64,000 bases of DNA from Cristatella mucedo (Eukaryota > Bryozoa > Phylactolaemata > Cristatellidae), in assembly GCA_009760855.2 (NCBI GenBank), contig WPIO01000276.1:82016-146015 (forward strand), written 5' to 3'. Position numbers and translations under genes: made by a program. Under the pieces are notes generated by a model. It did no database searches. It was not told where the DNA came from and saw only the letters and a program-made list of their open reading frames with translations. Below are positions 12,132 to 21,911 of the stretch, in pieces (position 1 is the stretch's first letter; each line of letters begins with the position of its first letter).

Positions 12132-12775
12132 GGCGCACCTATCTCAGCGTGTTTGTCAATACTGCCCCTATCTCAGTGTGCTTGAGCACAGCCCACCTGT
12201 CTCAGTTAGTGTCTACTACAGTTACCTCAGTGCCTTTGCATACAGCCCACCTATCACAGAGCCTGTGTCTGTACCACCCCTATCTTAGTGCCTATCTCTG
12301 TACTGCCCCAATATCTCGAAGTGCTAGAGCAGAGCTCACCTATCTCAGTATCTATGTCTCTACTGACCCTATCTTCGTGCTCTTGCTCAGAGTGCACCTA
12401 TGTCAGTGCATATGTCTGTATTGCACCTATCTCAGTGGCTTATTTCTTTACAGCCCCTATCTCAGTGGGCTTGAGCAGATCGCACCTATCTCAGTGCTAA
12501 TGTCCATACCGTCTCTATCTCAGTGGGTTTGCTCAGAGTGCACCCATCTCAGTGCCTATGTCTGTATTGCCCCTATCTCAGTGCACTAGCTCAGAGTGCA
12601 CCTATCACAGAGCATATGTCATTACAGACCCTATTTCAGTGAGCTTGCTCAGAGCACACCTATCTCAGTGCGAATGTCTGTACTGACCTAATCTCAGTGC
12701 CCTTGCCAGGAGCCCACCTATCTCAGTGAGTATATCTGTACCGCCCCCTATATCCATTTGCTTGTCCAGAGCACA
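12132..12775 (+). repeat. Degenerate ~58-bp satellite, continuation after the L2
   Basis: Same dimeric unit and orientation as 8,105-8,975. The two pieces are one array split by the L2 insertion. Confidence 0.85.
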
Positions 12776-12784
12776 AGACATTTG

Positions 12785-13450
12785 CGGCTCAGCCGAATGG
12801 TTTTCAGCCTTCTTTTAAGGAAAAAACTGTGCTCATTCGTGCCTGTATAAAGCCCCTTCAGACTAAAGTATCTGCCGAATCGAAACCAGTGATCTTCCAT
12901 TAAATGTTTTTGAGGTTTCTGCATTTGCTGTTGCTAGGATAATAGGGTTTAGTATAAAGAGCTCCTCTCCTGAAGACCTGATACCATCATCTCTGCGGTC
13001 TTCACTAGCGTTTCGCCCTAGCCCAGCCATAACCATGATTGTTAATGGTTCTCTCGAAAAAAAGGTTCTATTCAAGTTCTTCTAATCGGCAATCGTTAGA
13101 TCCATACTTAAAAAGCCTGGATTAGATACAGACGTTCTTACTAACCATCGTCCGGTTTCCGTTGTTACTTTATTGTCAAAGATTCTTGAAAAAAAATGTA
13201 GCCAAGCAGCTGGTAGCACACGTTGCAAAGTCAGAAAAACTTCAATCGGGTTTCAATGAGCGACACTCCACTGTAACTGCTCTCCTCCGTGTAACCAATG
13301 ACATCCTATGCACCATTGATGATGTTAATATCACTGTACAGGTGCTGCTAGATCTATCCACTGGCTCCTACACCATTGATCACCATGACATACTGGAAAA
13401 ATTAAGTACAACGATTGGTCTGGCAGATAAGGCACTGGCTTTGTCTAAAT
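12785..13450 (+). mobile_element. L2-like family II fragment at the palindrome 1 centre
   Basis: It corresponds to 52,770-53,450 of the longer family II copy, from the segment before the RT through RT fingers (HSTVTALLRV, LLDLSTGSYTIDH) to LADKALAL. It has several frameshifts, and the catalytic Asp region is altered (SYTIDH). It ends at 13,450, where a family I tail abuts it. The same join is present in palindrome 2 at about 30,028. Confidence 0.8.
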
Positions 13451-13454
13451 CGCA

Positions 13455-14345
13455 ATAATAATAATATAATAATAATGCACCTGATAAAGTGCCCTCAGAG
13501 AACTCAATCTCTCTCTACGTGCTTTACATTTGCTGCAAAGGGAAATGCAATTGAATGGTGAGTAATATCATGCTTCATAAACAAACAAAATGAATGACTT
13601 GATTAGGGGTGATGATTAGGGGCGACAAGCGCAGGATCAGCATGCAAATGTGGTTAGTGGCAGAATGCACAGTGTCTGCACTCATAAGCACGTGAAGTAC
13701 GAATCACAGGGACCCACTAAACGCTATCCTAAATAGGCGTGATTATAAGTTCTTTTCGATTGTGGTCAAGTCAGGGGATGTTCTGACGCAGGTCGGGAGG
13801 GAGTTCCATGCTTTCGGAGCATACGAACTAAATGCACGGTCTGCGAAGGATTTAAGGTTCGTACGAGGTAATTTTATATTGTTCGACTCCGAAAAGCAGG
13901 TGGTACTATGCTTGGCCTTGTGGGGGAGTAGATATGAGAGATAGGCTGGAGCCAAAGAAGGATGTGACCTCAAAGTGTGCGAGCAAACCTCGAAGTCGAT
14001 TCGTTGCTTGACTGGTAGCCAGTACAGGTAGGCGAGACGTGGTGCAATGTGGCAACGTGGACGCTCATAACAGACACGCCTAGCTGCAGAGTTTTGCACC
14101 ATCTGCAATCGCCTGATCGCACAAGCTGGTAGGCCAGTAAGCAGTGAAATGCAGAAGTCGAGACGGGATGTCACGAATGCATGGACCAACTTTGACGTGG
14201 TAGCCTTATCTAAACAAGCCCCAATTTTAGCTATGTTATGAAGCTGAAAATATGCAGATTTGACAGTGGAGCTGATACGGTCTTCTAACGAGATGTCGCT
14301 GAGGAATATGACAGCTAGATTTCGACCTGATTCAACCGGAGATCC
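13455..14345 (-). mobile_element. L2-like family I 3' fragment at the palindrome 1 centre
   Basis: Minus-strand homology runs from about 14,345 (SPVESGRNLAVIF) to the 3' UTR and tail at 13,455-13,475. The ORF 14,426-13,743 spans the RT thumb and C-terminal region. The copy is 5' truncated and has substitutions. It is inserted into the family II fragment. Confidence 0.85.
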
Positions 14346-14815
14346 CAAGCACCAGGTCGCGCCCATACATTTGCCATGAACTCGAGCTTGGCCTGCTGTG
14401 AGCTGTTGGTTTGCAATATTCAGCAATTGGCTACGGCAGCGAGAGCTCCTTTTCTGCAGTTGTACGTTGTCGCTTTGCCAACCCGGTGCCTATCCAACCT
14501 CGATAACCTCTTAGTCTCTGGGGCGAACCTGCAATGAATATCTGAGATGAGAGTGAATGTGAGGCAAAGTCATTGTTTGACATTTGCGCAGCACATCGGG
14601 AATGAGGAAATGTCTACCACGGCTTTGCAGGCAAGCTGAAAAGGAAGCATTTCCATTGGCTATCAATAACTTGCTATAGTTCCACAGCCGCTAGCTTGCT
14701 AGAACAAAAGAAGGTAAACCTCACGCGGTCTGAACCTGAGTAGACATATAGAGGAACATGTGACATTCTGCAGCTTCTTTTTAAATCTTGTCAAGTCCAC
14801 AGATTATAACATGAG

Positions 14816-14816
<1 letters not shown>
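14346..14816. other. Unique spacer in palindrome 1
   Basis: About 470 bp that I cannot match to any other part of the window and in which I see no supported gene. Confidence 0.4.

Positions 14817-14866
<50 letters not shown>
14817..14866 (+). repeat. (TA)n microsatellite near the palindrome centre
   Basis: About 24 uninterrupted TA units immediately before the inverted satellite array. It has no counterpart in palindrome 2. Confidence 0.97.
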
Positions 14867-14868
<2 letters not shown>

Positions 14869-14877
14869 GCTATATGT

Positions 14878-15590
14878 GCATGAGGTATATATACGTGCAA
14901 GCACACTGAAATAGGAACGGTACAAACCTACAATCTGTGATAGGTGAACCCTGAGCAAGCTCACTGAAACAGGGCCTGTACAGACATATGCTCTCCGATA
15001 TGTGCACCCTGAGCAAGGTCAGTGAAATAGACATAAGCACTATGATAGGGGCGCTCTGTGCATGCACACTGAAATAGGGGTGGTACAGACATGCGCTCTG
15101 TGCTAGCTGAACTCTGAGGAAGTGCACTGAGACAGGGGCGGTATAGACATACTCACTAAGGTATGTGGGCTCTTCTTAAGGGCACTGAGATAGGGGCAGT
15201 AGAGAATCAAGATACTGAGACAGGGGCACAACCGACGTAGGCACTGAGATGGGTCCACTCTGAGCAAGCACACTTATATAGCTGTGGTATGGACATTAGC
15301 ACTGAGATAAGTGCGTTCTGCACAAGCACACTGAGATATCGGCAGTACCGACATGTGCACTGAGATTAGTGTGCCCTACTCAAGCCCACTGATATAGGGC
15401 CTGTAAAGACCTAAGCCACTAAGATAGGGGCGGTACAGACATTAGCACTGAGATGGGGGCAGTCCGCTCAAGTGCACTGAAACAGGGGCTGTACAGACAT
15501 GAGCACTGAGACAGGAATACTCTGTGCATGCAGACTGAGATATGGGAGCTCTGAACATGCACACTGAAGTAGGTGACCTTTCGGCATGCA
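14878..15590 (-). repeat. Degenerate ~58-bp satellite, inverted array (palindrome 1)
   Basis: Reverse complement of the unit at 8,105-8,975: here CACTGAGATAGGGGC and CAGACAT recur. It forms the inner part of the right arm of palindrome 1. Confidence 0.85.
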
Positions 15591-17775
15591 AAACTTGACT
15601 CGAAGAGGAATCCCGTATAGTCCATAGCAGGCTGGAAAGTTGTCATCAACTTTTTCTTCTCACCGTGCAACGTCGCACTCGGCACCAGCTCCTATTTCTC
15701 GAGTTTCGTGGCTGCACTTCATTGGATGGGCAGGAACTTCTTCTTACGGTATGACGTCACGCGAATATCTTTAATCCGGCATGTGCTTTTTTCAAACGGT
15801 CGCCAGTGGACGTCAGAGTAGGACTAAGATTCGCCTAATTTATAAAAAAACAGATATTGCTCTTAAATTAAATTAAATCGTTTATTTTTAGGACTCAGTG
15901 GTTTAAGTTTATATTTTTCTGGGTTTAAGTTTTTGCGTTTAGGCTTTAGGGGTGTAGTGTTTGATTTTTAGAAAAAACCTCTTAATAGAAAGATATCTCA
16001 GAATCACTCCATGGCTCTGCTTGATGTGGTAAGAGATTTTTCGTCTGTAACAAGTGGCAGCAAGATTGTGAAACATTCAGGGTTAGCATGATCCGTTAGT
16101 GGTTCTGTGTGGAGCTGTGATGCACTGATACGCGTTACCTTTATTTGCACTAGTCATAAAAGAAAGTCTGGAGGAAAAGGTCGCCAGTTCTCTTAGGGAG
16201 CAAAACCAACAAATGGTATGTAAGCATATATTACCTATGCTTGTATTTATGAATGCCTGCACATATCTTTACCTGGAAGCATACATGATTACACGCATGT
16301 ATGCATGCGTTTACGTGTATATGAGTACGTATATTTTAAGTGTGTGCGTTTTCAATTTCATTTGTCAGTCCCTCACACCTAAAAGAGCTTAGGGATCCAA
16401 ACAAGACTGTTATTGTTCGCAGCATGCGACCGGGAGGGGAGTTGCCACATAGTCTGTCGTGAAGCCCAGCCTATACTTGCCGCCTGGCAAGTGGTTCAGC
16501 ATGACTTTTGATAGCGTATTTGAACCCCATTTATCTAACTCTGGGACTTGACTCATTAGCTCTTTCACAACGTATGCAGTTTTACGTTGTGACTGTCTGT
16601 TCGCCATTGCTGTTATGTATGCGAAGTTTTTGATTAGCATAGCTATGGTTAAGTCCCTGCCAGCAGGATTTCAGACATTGTGTACCTCAGATACTAACAC
16701 TCGGTAGTTGCTATGCATTTCGAATATCGTTTCGATTGTGGCCTGTCATATGAGTAGTCATAAGTAACAATGGCATTCGCAACTTCTTTCAGAAAAACGG
16801 AAGATTTTGGTTACAAATGTGATTCAAAAATGTCATCATTGTGCTTTATCGTGCTGAGATTTTATTTATCTTTACTATACAACCCAGAAAGACATTAGGA
16901 CATCAGGTCGAAGGTGGTATGGTTGAATTTTCATCGGACAGTTGAAACTAAGGCTTCCGATGCCGTAGAGAAGACAAACTCGGCTGCTTTGACCTGCAAT
17001 CGAAATCCGTCTCGCCCGAGACTGCATTCGTTGTTCAGTTAGTGTAGCTGTATTGAATTGTGAAGCCGATCGGTCAAAATATTCCCCAGAGTGTGCAGCT
17101 GTTAAAGACGGAAGTAAGTAATTTCTCGGACTTTAACTCTGATACAGCGAACCTTTGGACTGCTGGAAAAATGAATTGATTTCTTCTAAGACTGGCGCTT
17201 GTGTGAAATTGTAATCTGCACGTTCGGGCCAGCCACGTGTTGTGGTTGCAGCAAACTCTTTCTGCTTGCACTAGGATTAAAAGAGCCAACGTGCTGGTCT
17301 AGTTATCGCTTTGTACTTGAAATGACTATTGCTGATCGCATAGATTTACTCACCATGAAATAGAAAGCAAGAGAAAGCAAACTCGTACAAAGCGTTTATA
17401 TATGTCCTTTAAACGTGGTTAGTATTAGGATAGCTAGCATCTCGATTCGGTTGTACCCACCAGTCACTTTGGCATAACCTTTTTGTTTGCGAAAAAATCA
17501 TATCTATTCGCGAGTTCTATGCAGTACATCAATGCTAATTCACATTTATCAAGTCAGGCTTTTTTTCAGGAAAAAGCAGCAGTTGCCAGCTTGTTGAAAG
17601 CTAAAACGGGATGGTATTCGCTGGCCACAAAGTTGAGTTTTTGTATGGTATTCTGTGAGTGTACTAGGACGTCATCTTTTTAATATCATGCCCTAGGGTT
17701 CACAATGATAAGACCGGATCTTACTTTTAAATACTTAGAGCCATGGTGGCTGGCTAGGGACTTTCTAATTTAGAC

Positions 17776-17999
17776 TAGCTAGGTCTTTTACGTGAGGACA
17801 TGCCGACTAGCACGTAAGGTATCTCTCTAAGACGATGTACGACTTTGTTGGCGACGGGTTTGCGATAAGTATCAATAATGAAGGAAGCCTCTCGTGCTCA
17901 GGATAACTCTTTTGAGACGACATTTGCTTTGCCAGAATTTTGAAGGGCATTAATTAGAGAAGCATCAGTGTCATCTGAGGCACATGCTATCACATACTT
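17776..17999 (-). repeat. Right-arm-specific ~220-bp block, copy 1R
   Basis: Shared with 34,484-34,712 in arm 2R and absent at the equivalent place in arms 1L and 3. It lies just upstream of the Gln-rich exon, so it could be intronic or regulatory sequence of that gene. It is the clearest marker that right arms form one lineage. Confidence 0.7.
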
Positions 18000-18023
18000 T
18001 GCCTTCACCTTGTTAAATTTCAG

Positions 18024-18379
18024 CTAAGGCAGTGGCAGCCCCAATTTCAGCAGTTCCCGTATCGCACTCAATCCATGGAGCGTCAGCAGAAGGTCTCTCA
18101 ACCGTCCCAGCAACAGCACGTGCTGCTGCAACAACAGTTTGTGGAGCAGGTACAGCCACTGATTGGCACTCAGCAGAATGGGCAGTGTCCCTTGCAACAG
18201 CCACAAACTGTGCAGGATTCTCGAGCAATGCATCAGAACAAGCAGCTTGGTCAACCACCACAACAGCACTCGCTCTTCCACCAGTCATTCCAGATGCCCT
18301 ACCCACCGTCTCATCAGCAGCCGAGTTGGAGTCTATTACATCATTGGAGGCAACCGGTACTTACATCTCCTCAGCAGAT
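18024..18379 (+). pseudogene. First recognised Gln-rich exon of arm A gene, copy 1R
   Basis: Acceptor ttgttaaatttcag precedes the exon; a GTAGTG donor candidate follows at 18,380. The Gln frame is open from Met 18,075 (ERQQKVSQ, LLQQQFVEQ, PPQQHSLFHQ) and meets a TAG at 18,381, across the putative donor. If spliced there, the exon leaves in phase 2 in this frame, or in phase 0 for the overlapping Ser/Thr/Ala frame ending SSAD. Frame choice is unresolved. Confidence 0.45.
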
Positions 18380-18391
18380 GTAGTGGCATAA

Positions 18392-18840
18392 GTAAAGCAT
18401 GTGTACAGTTCCCATAATAGGATGAGCTTGAATGCTCCTAAAGTGATTAGTCAGTACGCTCCCAAAGCCTGTAACTCACTCTCGACTTGCATCGCGACAT
18501 CTCTTGACTAGACGACATTTGAATGGAAACTGAAATTGCAATTACTTCTTTTAGCATTTAGTGGGCCCGTGATTCACCCTTTATGTAGTCATTCGTGCTG
18601 ACATTGTGCATGTTGCCACTAACCATACTGGCATTCTGACCCTGTGCATGTCACCCTTAACGGACCATGTTATTCTTGTTGCTTATCGAGTTTGCTACCA
18701 CTAACCATTCGATACTGCTTCCCTTTCTGAAACTGTAAAGTGCCTAATAACAGATTAAGTTATCTGAGGGCACTATATAAAACGCATGATTATTCTTATA
18801 ATTACTGAGTTCTTTGAGTTCTCTGAACTGATTTATTTCT
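18392..18840 (+). mobile_element. Old L2 family I 3' end in arm 1R
   Basis: It retains the C-terminal coding pattern (APKAxNSLxTC), the gcatttagtgggcc block and a degraded ATT-rich tail. It is orthologous to 3,562-4,010. Confidence 0.75.
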
Positions 18841-18854
18841 ATTGTTATTACCAG

Positions 18855-19915
18855 TCGTACCAGCCACAGCCACAGCATATCAGCTCTGGTCATCAGATGC
18901 AGGCGATGTTCTAGCCACTGCAGCAACAGCAGGTCATCTCTGCTCGTCATATGCAAGGGATGTCGGAGCCACAGGCGATCAGCTTACACCATCAGATGCA
19001 GGGGATGTTCCAGCCTCAGCCACAGCAACCCGGCTTAACACATCAGATGCAGGGAATGTTCCAGCCCCAGTCACAGCAACCTGGTTTACGCAATCAGATG
19101 GAGGGGATGTGCCTGGCAATGCAAGGACAGACCTCAGTCCAGCAGTTGCACCAGGGTTACCAACCATGCTGGGCACAGCAGAAGAATATAGGGATTTCTC
19201 AGCAGTTGAGACGACTGATTGAGCCTTACCAGGCACAGCAGCAGCAGATTAGCTCAGCCCAGCAGTTGCACGGACAGAGCAGACACATTCTCTCCAAATT
19301 GAACAGTCGTTTCTTGGAGGACAGCACAGGAAGGAACTGTGAAAACTATTTGTATCTAGAGTGGACAGGGAGCATGAAACTCTAGTCAAAGCAATGGAAA
19401 ATTATCGGTTGCTGATGCCAGAGCTGCAAACGCTGCAATCGAAGCACGTTACCGACGCAATAAACGTTCGAAAGCAAGCTTATCTGCAGCTTTTAAAACT
19501 TTGTGACCGAATTTGCAAACGAGCTTCACGAGCTGGCCGGTCAGGTTCGTGAAATGGAAGAGCAGCTGAGGCAAGGTATCAAGGGGCGGCAGTGTGCTCT
19601 GCTAAAGAAACCCAAACTCTATCTTTTAGCATGGAAGCGAGTCAACAGGCTGGCGAGGTCACTGGAGGAAACCCATTTCACGGCAGCACCAATAGCGGGA
19701 GCTCAAGTGCTTCTGGCACAGCCATTGAGAAGCGACCAGTCGTCGATGCCATCGATCGAGGTGCGTCTTGCAGCCGATGGCTGTACTCGGCCGTCGACCC
19801 GTACGAGCTCTCCCGGGTCGGGCACGATGGAACTGCAGTGCAGCAGTCAACTGATGTGGTTGTTTCTGTCAATGGGCCTAGGTCCTCTTTGACGTGTCCC
19901 AGATCAGCTTCGATG
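18855..19915 (+). pseudogene. Gln-rich / coiled-coil exon of arm A gene, copy 1R
   Basis: Acceptor ttattaccag is followed by SYQPQPQ, then a nonsense codon near 18,910. The Gln-rich frame resumes (MQGMFQPQPQQPGL twice, GQTSVQQL) to about 19,270. It shifts frame into the helical part (EHETLVKAMENY, 19,361-19,552) and again into ELAGQVREMEEQL and the segment ending near 19,915 (19,503-19,892). The donor is GATG/GTAGGT. One stop and at least two frameshifts make it a pseudogene copy. Confidence 0.55.
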
Positions 19916-20532
19916 GTAGGTAGCAGTGCTTGCCGAGTGTTTCGAACGAAAGCCGCCTGAGTAGTGAACCCTATGTTACTTATGGATTTGCAGCCGTTGC
20001 CTGCAAATATTTGCACCGAGGGCAGTCAAAACGTTGCCATGCTGTTGCTTGACAAGAATGAATTCGTTATATGTAACCTATTATTATTCTACCTCTATTT
20101 ATATTAAAGTACTGCTAACAATAGGTTGCCTTATGTAGCGCAATAAGAGGACTTTGTGCATGTGCTGTAGAACTCAGCTGCAAAGCATTTGGATCGATGC
20201 ACAGTTTTCCAAGTGTACTTTTAAATATCTGCAGCACATGAATTCATAAATATTCTTTCCATTAGGTCACAAATCTCCGAATAAATCAAACATAAAAGTG
20301 ACCTACACTTTTTGGCAAGGCATAAATAAAAAGCAGTTGAACAGATTTATTTGATGAAGGCAGCATATTTAAGATTTACTACTATCGTCGATACTTGTCG
20401 CCTATATATATGTACACGTGCTTGCTCGAGCAGGTGGCATTTGTGTTAAACCTCTCAGCTAGGCAGGAGAGGGTTTTTTTAGGACAATCCAGGTAATTAT
20501 TATAAATGAGTGGTATGTTTCTTCAATCCCAG

Positions 20533-20650
20533 GGTCGCTACCAGGAATGGCAACGTTTGTCAGACCTCTGCCGAGGACTCCTCAGACGACTCATCAGCAG
20601 TGGCGAACCTGGCAAGCTATGTCGGATGTGCCGATGCAGCACTCTAGAAG
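20533..20650 (+). pseudogene. Internal Cys-containing exon of arm A gene, copy 1R
   Basis: The exon lies between the acceptor cttcaatcccag and the donor GAAG/GTGAGA. Its 118 nt are open as GRYQEWQRLSDLCRGLLRRL followed by GEPGK, a CRMCRC cluster and STLE, leaving in phase 1. It joins without a shift to the last exon at 20,715. The intron (20,651-20,714) is 64 bp with a branch-like CTGACTAA-type element (gtgactaaat) and a strong pyrimidine run. The same exon is at 1,579-1,697, 37,652-37,769 and 58,613-58,732. The family is not recognised. Confidence 0.6.
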
Positions 20651-20714
20651 GTGAGATAAAGGCAACGGTAGCACGTGACTAAATCAATGCTGAGCTCAGC
20701 ATTTTTTATTGCAG

Positions 20715-20878
20715 CACACCTGCTAGGATATAATCGCGCTGCCTCTTTTCCCGATAAACCGTACACTAGAGAGACAATGCTGTCATCATCTGCTGGCCGT
20801 TTGACTGACCAAGTTAGGAGCAGTGAACCTCTCTCTATCTACGAAGAGGAGACCAGTCAAGGAGGCTGCTTGATGTGA
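20715..20878 (+). pseudogene. Last exon of the arm A gene, copy 1R (longest frame)
   Basis: Joined in phase 1, the exon encodes about 54 residues: LLGYNRAASFPDKPYTRET, a Ser-rich stretch, SIYEEETSQ and a GGCLM end at TGA. The terminal Cys is third from last, so it is not a standard CaaX box. It is the only copy open to this stop; copies 1L and 3 stop 12 codons earlier at TAG. Function unknown. Confidence 0.5.
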
Positions 20879-21878
20879 TTTGCTGTTCACTGGGTCTATC
20901 TCTATAGTAACTATGGTAACTGAAGTGAGGCTTGTCCATCGGATTTTGCCTTCGAGGCATTCATATGCTGCTCGTGCATGCTGAAGTTAAAGCCTGTGAC
21001 ACTTAAGCCTCAACATTGTGACACTTAAGCCCTGATCTTGGAGAAGGAGCACATGCCTGCCACTGGAAACCAATACGTCAGCTACTCAGGCACTATGCCT
21101 CAACGTTGTAGTACAATCTTGAGCTGCGATAAAAGGCTGGTGTTTTTTCATTCAGCTGCAATCTTCTTGAATGTGGCGTAGTCACTTCCGACGACAAGTC
21201 CGAAGTGTCCGAGGATGTGTAGAGCAATCCGCCGTTACGGCCACTGGTGTCATTCGACTGCTGCTACCAAAGCAGGACAGAAGAGCTGCAGGCGCTGCAT
21301 GTAGTCTGACTCGGTATCAATAGACTATCGCTGTTCAAGAGGACTTATTGAAGTCGAGAGACAAAGACAGCTTGTAGAAATCTTCACTATAGTTGATCAA
21401 AAGCATCATCAAGCTGGTCGATTGCGAGTTCTGTGTTCCGAGCTGCTCGGGACGAGCAGGTGTTGAGTCGTCTTTCCGAAAGGTAGCTGCAGGCATTCTC
21501 TACCTTGAGTTGAACTATGCTGTTCAACTATGCTAGAGGCTTTTCAGTTTTCAGGGTTGACTACTCGAGCTTGCTATGTAAATTCGATCGAGTTGGTATA
21601 AATTCAAATGACTCTCCTACATATCCACAACATACTTGTAAGACAAGGCTGCTACGAATTCGATGACTTTTACAATGGCTGCTGCAGTTTCGATTCGCAC
21701 AGCAGTGAGCCAGCTGATGACCACCACCAACAGTTTAATACGACGAATGGAGCCGAAGGGTTCACGGCTCCCTTAGGCTCCTACTCCCACTCGACTCCTT
21801 TGTCCCAGGTTGACGTTCCCTCCTCCCCACTGTCTCCCAACCACAACTCATCCCTTAGGTTGGCAGGAGCTCAAATCT

Positions 21879-21911
21879 GTGGTAGCACACTAAGTAAGGC
21901 GGTTACTTTAC
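21879..21911 (+). repeat. Truncated tRNA-like head joined to segment B
   Basis: The head (GCACACTAAGTAAGGCGG) ends after GGTTACTTTAC and runs straight into AGCTTCGCAATG, the first bases of segment B. The same join occurs inverted at about 57,110-57,125. Confidence 0.7.

Larger units (their letters stand above)
15600..21911 (-). repeat. Arm A, copy 1R (right arm of palindrome 1)
   Basis: Reverse complement of 1-7,700 with moderate divergence. Landmarks pair as 7,670 with 15,600, 4,070 with about 18,340, 1,579 with 20,650 and 250 with 21,745. Right-arm markers are the ~220-bp block at 17,776-17,999 and absence of the CA tract. About 600 bp matching 6,820-7,440 is deleted at about 15,850. The outer end stops inside the tRNA-like head and is joined to segment B. 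I see no gene in 16,200-17,770. Confidence 0.9.
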
